Notes: a model not told the origin generated them from the sequence alone. Counted from the stretch's first letter, positions 1 to 9,026 are shown. The stretch: 64,000 nucleotides of DNA from Flavobacterium sp. AG291 (GCF_003350375.1 NZ_QQAR01000002.1:294299-358298), one strand, 5' to 3'. Numbers and translations: made by a program.

Positions 1-1
1 C

Positions 2-616
2 ACCTCAGGTACAGCAGCATTCGCCCAGATTGATAATCCAATGGGCGGAATGGCCATCCCTAAAGCGAAATCTACAGTTACGCCTTCAGCAATTCCTGCA
101 AAAACTGACTTGCCTTCGAGCGTTATGCCTCCCGCTAAAACCTACAATGCCACGGATTTAACCAAGAAAAAGGAAGAATTCAGCATGATCAAAAAGGAGG
201 AATTCGTTAACAGAGGTACTGAGTATCAGGACAGAGTGAACCAGAGCGTACAGCAAAAAGGGGAGTCAAACGAAGCTTTTCGTGGTAATCAAAGTTTTGG
301 GGAAGTACGCACAAAATCGAACTATTTCACCATATTCTCAGCTGATTACGGCCTTGAAGACGGCGACAGGATAAGGGTTTTAGTCAACGACAGGGTTGTA
401 ATACCTGAATTTACGCTTACAAACAACAGTAAAGCCCTGCAAATAATGCTTCAGCCGGGATTTAACAAAATTGAGTTTGAAGCTATGAATCAGGGAACTT
501 CAGGTCCAAACACCGCTCAATTTACTATTATTGACGACCATGAAAAGCAATTAATGTCAAACCAGTGGAATCTCGCCACAGGATTTAAAGCTTCTGTTAT
601 GGTTATAAAAGAATAG
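2..616 (+). CDS. Hypothetical exported protein, 5' end cut by window edge
   Basis: The reading frame is open from base 2, so the gene begins before the window; the first ATG at 41 lies inside a continuing coding frame and is unlikely to be the true start. About 204 residues are visible. The first part is rich in Pro, Ala, Ser and Thr and looks like a linker. Residues after about 95 alternate hydrophobic and polar positions and contain short beta-like runs such as DRIRVLVNDRVVIPEF, suggesting a beta-sandwich. The protein ends in ASVMVIKE. I do not recognise the family. The next gene begins 31 bases downstream on the same strand and encodes another exported protein, so the two may be co-transcribed. 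A function cannot be assigned. Confidence 0.6.
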   Translation, partial: TSGTAAFAQIDNPMGGMAIPKAKSTVTPSAIPAKTDLPSSVMPPAKTYNATDLTKKKEEFSMIKKEEFVNRGTEYQDRVNQSVQQKGESNEAFRGNQSFGEVRTKSNYFTIFSADYGLEDGDRIRVLVNDRVVIPEFTLTNNSKALQIMLQPGFNKIEFEAMNQGTSGPNTAQFTIIDDHEKQLMSNQWNLATGFKASVMVIKE

Positions 617-647
617 TGATTATATTTGTCTCTAAGCGCATTCAACA

Positions 648-1241
648 ATGAGACAATTAATACTATCTACCCTTTTTATCATTCACGGACTTTCAGCAGT
701 AGCTCAGGATCATGAGGCAACCATGTATTTTACTGATGGTACCGATGTTGCCGGTTTTGCATCAATAAAATTTATTAAGGAATCTTTTTACGGGATACCT
801 AAAGATAAGATATCATTCAGGGTCTCTGAAGATGATGAAGCTGAACTTTGGGATGAAGAAACGGTAGCTAAAATTGTTTTTCACGATATGGGAGCGCCTG
901 TTACGTTTGAATACATTAACATAACTTACGTAGACGGAGTACAGGCATCATTGTTTCAGGTTATTGAACCCGGCGAAATAACACTTTATGCAGAAGCTGT
1001 AACCGTTTGGGACACAAAAAACAACAAAATCATACCTCCAATGCCCAAAAACATAAAAGCTAAAAGGGCAACAGAAAAAGACTTTGCTATACTCAGCAAT
1101 AAAAAGAAAATTACCGCCTATTTTCAGTGTCAGGGAATTAACGATCGTTTGGAGAGTGGAGAATTTGATAGAACTAAGATAGTGGAAATGGTAAGCTACT
1201 ACAATGAAAACTGCGCAGTTAATACGTCTGTACAAAAATAA
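648..1241 (+). CDS. Hypothetical secreted protein
   Basis: This 197-residue protein has a typical Sec signal peptide: MRQLILS followed by a hydrophobic stretch and a likely cleavage after AVAQ near residue 20. The mature part begins with a short beta-rich segment (ATMYFTDGTDVAG) resembling repeats seen in Bacteroidetes exported proteins of unknown role. Two cysteines (in FQCQG and ENCAV) lie near the C-terminus and could form a disulfide in the periplasm. It lies 31 bases after the truncated upstream gene. It converges with the next gene, which is on the other strand. I do not recognise the family. Confidence 0.7.
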   Translation: MRQLILSTLFIIHGLSAVAQDHEATMYFTDGTDVAGFASIKFIKESFYGIPKDKISFRVSEDDEAELWDEETVAKIVFHDMGAPVTFEYINITYVDGVQASLFQVIEPGEITLYAEAVTVWDTKNNKIIPPMPKNIKAKRATEKDFAILSNKKKITAYFQCQGINDRLESGEFDRTKIVEMVSYYNENCAVNTSVQK

Positions 1242-1302
1242 AAAATCAGCATCAACAGTTGATTATAAAATGTTGCTGTAGTATTCATATCGATACTTCT
1301 TA

Positions 1303-2067
1303 TTATGTTGGAATTATATTAAGTGCTTTAATTTCTTTTTTATACTTTTTGGGTATGAGTACTGATTTAATTACGCTATCAAGGTTCATGCTCTTGCTTA
1401 TTTTATAAATGGCAATCAATGGAGCTAAGACCGAAAAACGTCGCATAGAAAACATATACCTTACTTTATCCGGAACAACAAGTAGCTGCGATTCAAGCAT
1501 TATCCTGTATCTAAAATCACCCAAATGTTTTCGGTATTGCCTGAACAAGTCGGTAGTATGAACGCTATGTACCATATCCTTCTGTAAATGTTCCTGACGA
1601 CTTATTTCCCACTCTCTAAAATCCTTTGGCAAACTTTGCAATCCCATACGGCATCCCACTCTATAAAAGACATTAAAGACTTCCTGCTTTTCATCTTCAC
1701 TAAGTTTACGCTCCAATAGTTCATACGACCTGATTGAATAATCAATGAGCATAAAAAGTACATCCCTATAGGCCCAATCTGGAATTTTAAAACCCCGATT
1801 TTTCTCCACCCCCATATGAATAGCAGCAATGGTATCTATTGAACGTAAGGCATCACCATTTTTAGCAAACACTATTGCCCTGGCGTAAGCGACCGTTGAA
1901 AAAAGCCTTCCCAAAGGATCTGACGGTAATTTTCCCGTAAAGTAAAGCCAGTCTACAGCTTTGTTAAGTGCAAATTCAGCAGCAGCACCTGCAAATATGA
2001 AAAGTATGGTATCACTATTACCCCATATCTTCCTTACGATCGAGTCTTTATCAACAAAATATTCCAT
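1303..2067 (-). CDS. MpaB/rubber-oxygenase-like protein (DUF2236)
   Basis: The 254-residue sequence fits the DUF2236 family (ER-bound oxygenase MpaB/MpaB' and rubber oxygenase Lcp catalytic domain). The supporting features, in order, are an FAGAAAEFAL helix near residues 25-34, the DPLGRLFSTVAYARAIVF block near 50-67, the IHMGV segment at 83-87, and a later helix with DVLFMLIDYSIRSYE followed by GCRMGLQSLP. Characterised family members bind heme and cleave or oxidise lipophilic substrates. The substrate here is unknown. There is no signal peptide, so the protein is probably cytoplasmic or membrane-associated. The gene is monocistronic, and its start ATG is at 2065-2067. Family membership is fairly secure; enzymatic activity is inferred. 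Confidence 0.7.
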   Translation of the reverse strand: MEYFVDKDSIVRKIWGNSDTILFIFAGAAAEFALNKAVDWLYFTGKLPSDPLGRLFSTVAYARAIVFAKNGDALRSIDTIAAIHMGVEKNRGFKIPDWAYRDVLFMLIDYSIRSYELLERKLSEDEKQEVFNVFYRVGCRMGLQSLPKDFREWEISRQEHLQKDMVHSVHTTDLFRQYRKHLGDFRYRIMLESQLLVVPDKVRYMFSMRRFSVLAPLIAIYKISKSMNLDSVIKSVLIPKKYKKEIKALNIIPT

Positions 2068-2180
2068 AGTTATTATAACCTTTTATTTTAACAAGTTGCT
2101 TTCCTTTTCCATTTTAAAATTATCATCAAAAAACAATTTTAAAAGAACTTTGAATTACAAAGTCTTAGAGTAAATTTTTT

Positions 2181-2480
2181 TTATTTATGCGATTTAACTA
2201 AATTTTCAAGTATACGGAGATGCTCCAAAAAAGCTGTTTTTCCTTCTTTAGTCATAAAATACTTGGTATTTGGCTTCCTTCCAACAAACGATTTCTCAAC
2301 AGCTATAAACTCCTCTTTTTCAAGTGCTTTTAAATGACTGGCAAGGTTACCGTCAGTTGCGTCCAGATATTCTTTTAAGGCATTAAAATCCAGGGTCTCA
2401 TTAACAGCCAGAGCCGACATGATACCAAGCCTGATCCGACTTTCAAATGCCTTATGTAATCCGTTTACTGATATTTTCAC
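2181..2480 (-). CDS. Winged-helix transcriptional regulator
   Basis: This is a 99-residue protein made almost entirely of one winged helix-turn-helix domain of the ArsR/MarR-like type (HTH_34 or PF13601). The pattern is IRLGIMSALAV, then a recognition region NLASHLKALEKEEFIAVEKSF, then a wing GRKPNTKYFMTKEGK. The reading frame starts with GTG, which overlaps the TGA stop of the upstream membrane-protein gene (GTGA). The next in-frame ATG would remove the first helix, so the GTG start is preferred. This translational coupling suggests that the regulator works together with the membrane protein, a pairing I know from other Bacteroidetes. The ligand and targets are not visible. Confidence 0.85.
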   Translation of the reverse strand: MKISVNGLHKAFESRIRLGIMSALAVNETLDFNALKEYLDATDGNLASHLKALEKEEFIAVEKSFVGRKPNTKYFMTKEGKTAFLEHLRILENLVKSHK

Positions 2481-3103
2481 CTTTCGTATTTAAAATGTAT
2501 GTATATACCATACGCAATGTGCGCTACACCAAAACCAAGCGCCCAAAACAACAGGCCATAACCTATATAGTATGAACTTATAAGCCCTAATACGACCTGA
2601 ATCAATCCTAATATTTTAACGTCTTCAAAAGTATACCTGCTGGCAATAAACAAAGAAAGCCCGTAAAATATAAGTGTCAGTGGCGCTACTAAGCCTACAT
2701 ATCCTTTAGAAATCAAAATTAATATTAATATCCCTCCTATTACGAGTGGTACACCCATATTTACTAACAATCGCCTTGAGGTAGCGTTCCAAAACTTCTC
2801 ATTTCTTTTTGCAGCTCTTCTGCTTGAAAAAAATACAGCGGTACCAACAGCTAAAACCAAAACGGAAAGAGCAAGAAGCACAAGCTTTACTATACCTCCG
2901 GTATAATGCCTTTCTGAAGCTGAAGAATAAATAATCTCATCAGGGTTAAAATACAATACTTTATAAGCAATATAGGCTCCGATCAATGCATATACGCCTG
3001 CCATGATCCCTGCCCATCCGGAAAGGGAAAGAAATTTAGTAGATTTCTCCATCATGGAGCGTATCTCTGAAATGTCACGGATATAATCCTGCTGCTGTTT
3101 CAT
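2477..3103 (-). CDS. Multi-pass membrane protein, partner of winged-helix regulator
   Basis: This 208-residue protein has a short soluble N-terminus (QDYIRDISEIRSMMEKST) followed by about six hydrophobic segments: near residues 26-50, 70-92, 112-131, 133-152, 160-178 and 180-200. No catalytic motif is visible. It is the first gene of a two-gene operon. Its stop codon overlaps the GTG start of the regulator gene. A near-consensus Flavobacterium promoter lies directly upstream (3123-3151). The N-terminal EIRSMMEKSTKFLSLSGWAGI pattern recurs in Bacteroidetes membrane proteins next to MarR/ArsR-like regulators, but I know of no defined function. Confidence 0.75.
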   Translation of the reverse strand: MKQQQDYIRDISEIRSMMEKSTKFLSLSGWAGIMAGVYALIGAYIAYKVLYFNPDEIIYSSASERHYTGGIVKLVLLALSVLVLAVGTAVFFSSRRAAKRNEKFWNATSRRLLVNMGVPLVIGGILILILISKGYVGLVAPLTLIFYGLSLFIASRYTFEDVKILGLIQVVLGLISSYYIGYGLLFWALGFGVAHIAYGIYIHFKYER

Positions 3104-3122
3104 AAAAAAGTACTTTACAATA

Positions 3123-3151
3123 CAAAGTTAATAATTAGCCTGACACCGCAA
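3123..3151 (-). promoter_or_regulatory. Bacteroidetes-type promoter of the membrane-protein/regulator operon
   Basis: On the minus strand a TTG (3151-3149) is followed after 18 bases by TAACTTTG (3130-3123), matching the flavobacterial TTG-N17-23-TAnnTTTG consensus. The start codon follows 20 bases later. This is the cleanest promoter match found in the window. Confidence 0.65.
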
Positions 3152-3168
3152 AATTATTTTTCATGAAT

Positions 3169-4431
3169 TTAAAATGTTTCTCCCGCATTAAGATAAAAAC
3201 CATCAGAATGACGCCCTTTGGCGTAATCAGCAATAAGGTTGGTACGCGTAGCCTTATCAATCATAATGCGTAAACCTACACCAATAGCAGGTTGAATATA
3301 CCTGAAAAGATGTATATTCTCGTCCTTATTGCTGGCAGTGACAAAGTTTGTAAATACCGTGCCGCCCAACAATTGATTACAGGTTATCGGAAAACGGAAT
3401 TCTGTAGAAAAATAGATAAGATTTGGCCCTCTGAAAAGTCCCTGAGTATAGCCCTCCCCGCTCCTGCTTCGCTGATCCCATCCTATGGCGGGTAAGCTTA
3501 AATAAGGGACACGACCACGGGTAATAAACTGTCCGTAAGCCCATAATGCTAATGTAAAGTTCTCATTCTTTTTAGATACAGGTATAAAATTGCGGTATTC
3601 GGCATATAAAATATTACTCCAGTGCTGATTGTCGAAAATTTTGGGGTTCATTCTGTAATTTAAGTTCGCAAACCAGCCTCGTTTGGCATTAACCTGATTA
3701 TCCCTTGAGTCAAAAGTAACATTTGCACTGAACCCATTCATAAAATACTCCTTATCATTAAAATCATACTTTTTACTATAATTATAATGATGCGTATATA
3801 TACCATTTTCTGGATCAAGTAATTTATCATTTATATCAGAATACCAATCTACATTAATCCCTCCTCCTATATAAAAATTATCTTTTACTTCATAAGAAAC
3901 CGTCTGATGAAATTTAAGATAGTTATAGTCCATAGGCTCGGCAATAGATTCTATTGAAAAATCTTTATCATGTGATGGTATTATACCTGTGCCCAAACCA
4001 TAATTAGCCTGTGTAAAAATATAAAAACGATAGTCTCCACTTAAATACCATGAGTTTCCCTTTAATAAAATGTTATTCTTTACATTTATCATCAGCTGTT
4101 TTTTGGCAGTGTAAACAACCCCGAGGTTAGCCAGCGAATATTTATCATTTATACCTTTTCCTTTAAAAGTATATTGCGCAACTGCTCCATACATAAATCC
4201 TGTAGCAGGTTGCGAACCTATAATAGGAATCACCAAAAAAAAACTATTCTTTACAGGCTTCACTACAAGTAAGGAATCTTTTTTCTTAAACAATTCGAAT
4301 AAGGTTTTTGGCGGACATGACGATTCTAAATCCATAGTTTCCTGTGAGAAAACATATTGGGAAATAAGCAACATCATACACGTCAGCAAGATGTTGATCT
4401 TAGAACTAAAGCATCTATTAGCTATACCCAT
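3169..4431 (-). CDS. Omp85/BamA-like outer-membrane barrel protein
   Basis: This 420-residue protein has a signal peptide ending near SQYVFSQ (about residue 30) followed by a sequence built of amphipathic beta strands. It contains features of the bacterial surface antigen (Omp85) barrel: GFSANVTFDSRDNQVNAKRGWFANLNYR in the middle, a loop RSRSGEGYTQGLFRGPNLIY in the position of the conserved barrel loop, and LIADYAKG with a C-terminal Phe. No POTRA domains are visible, so this is the small single-barrel type, not BamA itself. The gene is divergent from the flotillin gene. The role is uncertain: either a transport or patatin-like barrel relative, or an uncharacterised outer-membrane protein. 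Confidence 0.7.
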   Translation of the reverse strand: MGIANRCFSSKINILLTCMMLLISQYVFSQETMDLESSCPPKTLFELFKKKDSLLVVKPVKNSFFLVIPIIGSQPATGFMYGAVAQYTFKGKGINDKYSLANLGVVYTAKKQLMINVKNNILLKGNSWYLSGDYRFYIFTQANYGLGTGIIPSHDKDFSIESIAEPMDYNYLKFHQTVSYEVKDNFYIGGGINVDWYSDINDKLLDPENGIYTHHYNYSKKYDFNDKEYFMNGFSANVTFDSRDNQVNAKRGWFANLNYRMNPKIFDNQHWSNILYAEYRNFIPVSKKNENFTLALWAYGQFITRGRVPYLSLPAIGWDQRSRSGEGYTQGLFRGPNLIYFSTEFRFPITCNQLLGGTVFTNFVTASNKDENIHLFRYIQPAIGVGLRIMIDKATRTNLIADYAKGRHSDGFYLNAGETF

Positions 4432-4743
4432 GGTAAGAGTTATCTTAAACTTTCGGCAAGTTACCGATAATAAACATTCAATATTTTTTTTAAGTCAGTG
4501 AATGCGTTTCATTTTACAACCTGAAACATAATTAATATCCTGCTAAATAAAATAAACGCTGAAAATTGTTAAAATTCAAAAAACCAACTATAGTTTACTT
4601 TAAAAAAAATAATCTCTTAAAATGACAATTTAGCACCTTAAAATGAGGATTTTTTTAAGGGTAGATCTGCAAAAAAATATTTAGTTAAAATTGTTATTTT
4701 CGATTTCTCTTAACAGTAATTTTGTAGTCTAAATCTGTTAGTT
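4432..4743. promoter_or_regulatory. Divergent intergenic region with flotillin promoter
   Basis: This 312-base AT-rich spacer lies between the divergent Omp85-like and flotillin genes and holds no plausible gene. On the plus strand TTG (4691-4693), a 23-base gap and TAATTTTG (4717-4724) form a likely promoter for the flotillin gene 20 bases upstream of its ATG. An inverted repeat CCTTAAAA/TTTTAAGG (4636-4643 and 4653-4660) lies just upstream and could be an operator. Confidence 0.5.
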
Positions 4744-6657
4744 ATGACAACAAATGTATTGAGCTACTGGTGGATCATACCGGTGCTTTTATGTGTTTTT
4801 GGGTACAAATTTGTACTCCGCGTATTTTTTGGAATGGTTATCGTTCCTGAAGATAAAATTGGCCTTGTTACCAAAAAATTTGTGCTTTTTGGTGAAAATA
4901 AATCACTCCCGGATGGCCGAATTGTGGCAACTAAAGGGGAAGCTGGTTTTCAGGCACAAACCCTGGCCCCAGGACTTTACTGGATGAAATGGATATGGCA
5001 ATACAGTATTGACATGACCTCTTTTACGATTATTCCTGAAGGAAAAATTGGTTTGATTTTAAGTAAAGACGGTATGGAAATACCAACAGGAAGAATCCTT
5101 GCAAGAAAAGTTGAAAGCGATAACTTTCAGGATGCCAGTGCATTTCTTCAAAATGGTGGACAGAAAGGACGTCAAACGGCTTTTATCACAACAGGATCAT
5201 ACAGAATAAATACTTTTTTGTTTGAAGTTATTATCTCCGATCAGGTCAAGATTTTTGAGAACATGGTAGGAATTGTAACTGCGCTGGATGGAGAGCCAAT
5301 ACCAATAGGCCAGATTGCAGGTAAATTTGTTGAAAATCACAACAACTTTCAGGATCTTGATGAGTTTCTTAACAAAGGAGGTAATAGGGGGTTACAGCCT
5401 CAGGTAATGCTTGCAGGTACTTATTATCTAAACACTTGGGGAGTTTTAATAGAGCAGATACCAATGACCGATGTGCCTATTGGATATGTAGGAGTAGTTA
5501 TATCATATATTGGTGAAGACGGTGAGGATATGACGGGAGAAACATTTAAACACGGTAACATTGTTGCTAAAGGAAACCGTGGTGTATGGATGGAACCGCT
5601 TGGTCCCGGCAAGTATGCCATTAATAAATATACGACCAAACTTGAAGCTGTACCTACAACTAACCTTGTACTAAACTGGGCAAATGCACGTAGTGAATCA
5701 CATGATCTTGACAAAAACCTGTCAACCATCACTGTTCGTTCAAAAGACGGTTTCCCTTTTAATCTGGATGTAGCTCAAATCATTCATGTTCCGGCTAATG
5801 AAGCACCTAAGGTAATTGCACGTTTTGGAAGCATGACTAACCTGGTATCTCAGGTACTTGAACCAACTATTGGTAACTATTTCCGTAACTCTGCACAGGA
5901 TAGCGATGTGATTTCTTTTCTAAGTACAAGAAAAGAACGTCAGGAATCTGCTAAACATCATATCAAAGCAGTCCTTGACGAATATAATGTTAATGCAGTA
6001 GATACACTTATAGGTGATATTGTTCCTCCTGAATCACTAATGAAAACATTAACTGATCGTAAAATAGCTGAGGAAGAGCAAAAAACGTATCAAACTCAAA
6101 AAATGGCGCAAGAACAGCGTCAGGGAGTAGAAAAAGAAACAGCAATTGCAGATATGCAAAAGGAGATTGTGCGTGCATCGCAAAGTGTAGAAATTGCTCA
6201 ACGTACCGCGGATGCAACAGTTAAAAAAGCTGAAGGTGATGCTACCAGTTTAAAACTTAATGTTAATGCTGAGGCAGAGGCTACTAAAATGCGTGCAAAT
6301 GCAGAGGCTGAAGCTACTAAAGCAAGAGCCGGTGCTCAGGCAGAAGCTACTAAACTAACTGCAAGCGCTGAAGCGGAACGCATTTCTAAAACCGGTTTGG
6401 CCGAAGCTGAAAAGATTATGGCAATTGGTAAATCTACCGCTGAAGCTTATCAATTACAGGTATCGGCTATGGGGGGTGATAACTTTACTAAGTATAAAAT
6501 TACAGAAGAGATTGGCAAAGGTAATATAAAAGTTATTCCTGATGTTTTAATCTCAGGTAACGGCGGTTCAGACGGTTCCATAAATGGACTACTAGGATTA
6601 AAACTTATGGAAATGATGGATAATGGTAAACCAAGCATCCAGGAAAAAACAGAATAG
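4744..6657 (+). CDS. Flotillin-like SPFH-domain protein
   Basis: This 637-residue protein has one N-terminal membrane segment (about residues 8-29) and then a long region of repeated beta-rich units with the theme VPEDKIGLV, PEGKIGLIL and VPIGYVGVV. The segment from about residue 250 to 420 has SPFH/prohibitin features. A long Ala/Glu-rich coiled coil follows (about 440-585) with repeated AEAEATK units, typical of flotillin oligomerisation helices. The C-terminus is Gly-rich and hydrophilic. Flotillins organise membrane microdomains and scaffold other membrane proteins. This protein is longer than usual bacterial flotillins because of the extra N-terminal repeats. It is followed by an intrinsic terminator, so it seems to be transcribed alone. 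Confidence 0.85.
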   Translation: MTTNVLSYWWIIPVLLCVFGYKFVLRVFFGMVIVPEDKIGLVTKKFVLFGENKSLPDGRIVATKGEAGFQAQTLAPGLYWMKWIWQYSIDMTSFTIIPEGKIGLILSKDGMEIPTGRILARKVESDNFQDASAFLQNGGQKGRQTAFITTGSYRINTFLFEVIISDQVKIFENMVGIVTALDGEPIPIGQIAGKFVENHNNFQDLDEFLNKGGNRGLQPQVMLAGTYYLNTWGVLIEQIPMTDVPIGYVGVVISYIGEDGEDMTGETFKHGNIVAKGNRGVWMEPLGPGKYAINKYTTKLEAVPTTNLVLNWANARSESHDLDKNLSTITVRSKDGFPFNLDVAQIIHVPANEAPKVIARFGSMTNLVSQVLEPTIGNYFRNSAQDSDVISFLSTRKERQESAKHHIKAVLDEYNVNAVDTLIGDIVPPESLMKTLTDRKIAEEEQKTYQTQKMAQEQRQGVEKETAIADMQKEIVRASQSVEIAQRTADATVKKAEGDATSLKLNVNAEAEATKMRANAEAEATKARAGAQAEATKLTASAEAERISKTGLAEAEKIMAIGKSTAEAYQLQVSAMGGDNFTKYKITEEIGKGNIKVIPDVLISGNGGSDGSINGLLGLKLMEMMDNGKPSIQEKTE

Positions 6658-6677
6658 CCTGAACCTCAATAAATGTA

Positions 6678-6706
6678 AATGCTGTCCAATAGGGCAGCAT
6701 TTTTTT
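6678..6706 (+). terminator. Intrinsic terminator after flotillin gene
   Basis: A 9-bp stem with one G-T wobble (ATGCTGTCC at 6679-6687 and GGGCAGCAT at 6692-6700), an AATA loop and a following T run (6701-6706) lie about 20 bases after the stop codon. Confidence 0.8.
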
Positions 6707-6846
6707 ATAATTATTTTAATCTTCTTTATACGTTATGGTCTAAATTATCATTAAAAAAAACCTTTGTCACACACAATACATTATACAACAACATATTTGT
6801 TAAAAAACAGTTAACATGCTAATAAACAAAAACATTATGAATATAG

Positions 6847-6880
6847 TTATCTTAATTTTAAGATAAATGTAATATCTTTA
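6847..6880 (+). promoter_or_regulatory. Palindrome and possible -7 element upstream of FGE gene
   Basis: TTATCTTAA (6847-6855) and TTAAGATAA (6858-6866) form a near-perfect inverted repeat with a 2-base centre. It is followed by TATCTTTA (6873-6880), one base off the TAnnTTTG element and 33 bases upstream of the ATG at 6914. The spacing suits an operator overlapping the promoter. Confidence 0.4.
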
Positions 6881-6913
6881 AGGAACCAATTATTGACCAA
6901 TTTAAAAATTACG

Positions 6914-7958
6914 ATGAAAATATCATTACTACTATTGGGTAGCCTTTGTTTATTCAGTTGTCAGAAACAACCAAAAGTACTGGCTGTAAATACCGATAAA
7001 AAAAAACATAAACAAACCTGCAGGAATGGTTTGGATAGAAGGCGGTAAATTTACTCTTGGTGACAACGATCCTGCAGCACTTCAAATAGAATCACCTGCT
7101 ATTGAAGCAACAATTGATGGGTTTTATATAGATGAAACTGAAGTAACAAACGCTCAGTTTAAAAAATTTGTAGACGCTACAAAATATATAACTGTTGCCG
7201 AGCGTCCTGTTGACTGGGAATTCTTAAAAACACAATTACCTCCCGGTACACCAAAACCCGATGATGCTGACCTTGAACCCGGATCATTAGTTTTTACTCC
7301 ACCAAATCATGCTGTTACCCTTGAGGATTACTCCAAATGGTGGTCTTGGACTAAAGGCGCAAACTGGAAACATCCGCAAGGCCCTGGTTCAGATATTAAG
7401 GGGAAAGATAATTACCCTGTAGTTCATGTAGCTTATGAAGATGCTGAAGCGTATGCAAAATGGGCCGGTAAACGACTTCCAACTGAAGCGGAATGGGAAT
7501 ATGCAGCTCAGGCAGGCAACAATAACAGCAAATTTGCCTGGGGTAACGAACTCAATCCTCAGGGTAAGTATATGGCTAACTTCTTTCAGGGTGAATTTCC
7601 TTATAAGAATACTCACGAAGACGGTTACGAAAGGCTTGCACCCGTAAAGACCTTCCCTCCTAACAAATTTGGTTTATATGAAGTTATAGGAAACGTTTGG
7701 GAATGGACAACTGATTATTACAGACCTGATACTTATGCCAAATATAAAACAGACGGTATGAGAGAATGCCATAGTCCAAAAGGACCTAAAGACAGTTATG
7801 ACCCTAACGACCCTTATGGTACAAAAAGGGTAATTAAAGGAGGATCATTTTTATGTAGCGAACAATACTGCTCTAACTATCGTCCAAATGCAAGAATGGC
7901 TACTTCCATAGATAGCGGACAGGAACATTTAGGATTTAGATGTGTAAAAGATAAATAG
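6914..7958 (+). CDS. Formylglycine-generating enzyme (FGE)-family lipoprotein, frame broken at A9
   Basis: The catalytic part (7026-7958, 310 residues) is an FGE-sulfatase/SUMF1 domain: it opens with GMVWIEGGKFTLGD and has PVVHVAYEDAEAYAKWAGKR, LPTEAEWEYAAQAG, GNVWEWTTDYY and GGSFLCSEQYC. Both cysteines of the genuine FGE active site are present (C277 and C282 of this part), with the NYRPNARM and LGFRC context, so it is likely a true aerobic, copper-dependent sulfatase-activating enzyme. A separate frame starting at ATG 6914 encodes a lipoprotein signal (MKISLLLLGSLCLFSC) but runs into a stop after about 40 codons. Removing one base from the A9 run at 6998-7006 would join the two frames smoothly. 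As written, the gene is frameshifted. No sulfatase gene is in the window. A DUF481 gene follows after 9 bases. Confidence 0.8.
6998..7006 (+). other. A9 homopolymer at the FGE frame break
   Basis: Nine consecutive A residues lie between the codons for the lipoprotein signal peptide and the FGE domain. A single A deletion gives the continuous reading N-T-D-K-K-N-I-N-K-P-A-G-M-V-W. The tract may reflect a sequencing error, slippage during transcription, or phase variation. Confidence 0.85.
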
Positions 7959-7967
7959 ATCTTAAAA

Positions 7968-9026
7968 ATGAAAAAAATGAAAAAAATTAAATGTCATAGA
8001 TACACATTAAAGCTAATGCTATCTATGACATTAGTTTTTTTTCCCATTATTTCATTCGCTCAAAATGACACCATTATATTTAAAAATAAAGATAGGGTTA
8101 TCGGTGAAATAAAAGATCTCACAAAAGGGGTATTAACAGTTGAAACCTCCTATAGTGACAGTGATTTTAAAATTGAATGGCTCAATATCAAACAAATTAT
8201 AAGTGACCGTAATTTTTTAATAACATTGTCAAACGGAGAACGTCTTAACAGCACTTTCATTGCTAACCCAAAAGATTCTGCACAGGTAACAATTAATAAT
8301 AATGGCAAGGAGGTTCAGCTAGCATTAGCCGAGGTCACCTTTATAAAGACAGCAGCAAAGGACAACTTTCTTTCCCGTTTTAAAGCCTCATTATCTGTAG
8401 GCTACAACTTTACAAAAAGCCAGAACCTGAGTCAGTTTACTGTACGAAGTACTATGGAATATACAGCAAATAACTGGAGCCTCAGTGGTGCATATAACTC
8501 CGTACGCAGTAAGCAAACCAATGTTGAAGAACTTCAGCGGAGCGACGGGAATATTACTTTTAAAGATTATCTTAAAAAAAACTGGTATGCTCTGGCCTCT
8601 GCCGATTTTCTCTCAAACGAAGAACAAAAACTTAAATTAAGAACGACCCTCAAAGGCGGTATCGGTAAATATTTTGTTTATACGAACAAAAAGTATTTTG
8701 GAGCCGGTACCGGACTTGCCTGGAACAACGAACGCTTTAATGACTCTCTCCAAACTAACAGAAACAGCTTGGAAGCCTTTGTAGGATTAGAACTGAACCT
8801 TTTCGATTTTGAAGACATCAGCCTACTTTCAAAAGTAACAGCTTATCCCAGCCTGACGGAAAGCAACCGTATAAGAACTGATTTTAGCACCGATTTTAAA
8901 TATGATCTCCCTCTTGATTTTTTCCTTAAATTAGGAATAACCTATAATTATGACAGTAAGCCGGTTGAGGGAGCTTCAAAAGATGATTATATAATACAAA
9001 CCACCTTTGGCTGGGAACTGGATTGA
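7968..9026 (+). CDS. DUF481 outer-membrane protein
   Basis: This 352-residue protein has a signal peptide (positively charged start, hydrophobic core LMLSMTLVFFPIISFA, cleavage near AQ). Next comes an N-terminal segment DTIIFKNKDRVIGEIKDLTKGVLTVETSYSDSDF, a small beta domain common in front of Bacteroidetes DUF481 proteins. The rest (about residue 140 onward) is a series of alternating amphipathic strands (for example LSVGYNFTKSQN and FFLKLGITYNYDSKP) typical of the DUF481 barrel. ATGs at 7968 and 7977 are both possible starts. The gene follows the FGE gene by 9 bases and is probably in its transcript. The exact role of DUF481 barrels is unknown. Confidence 0.75.
   Translation: MKKMKKIKCHRYTLKLMLSMTLVFFPIISFAQNDTIIFKNKDRVIGEIKDLTKGVLTVETSYSDSDFKIEWLNIKQIISDRNFLITLSNGERLNSTFIANPKDSAQVTINNNGKEVQLALAEVTFIKTAAKDNFLSRFKASLSVGYNFTKSQNLSQFTVRSTMEYTANNWSLSGAYNSVRSKQTNVEELQRSDGNITFKDYLKKNWYALASADFLSNEEQKLKLRTTLKGGIGKYFVYTNKKYFGAGTGLAWNNERFNDSLQTNRNSLEAFVGLELNLFDFEDISLLSKVTAYPSLTESNRIRTDFSTDFKYDLPLDFFLKLGITYNYDSKPVEGASKDDYIIQTTFGWELD

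Noticed and set aside
41..616. ATG 41 as the true start of the first gene
   Set aside because: The same frame is open to the edge of the window and no signal peptide or promoter precedes ATG 41; the gene is most likely cut by the edge.
1961..2173. A 70-codon plus-strand frame over the start of the DUF2236 gene
   Set aside because: It is mostly antisense to a well-supported gene and the rest is low-complexity AT-rich sequence.
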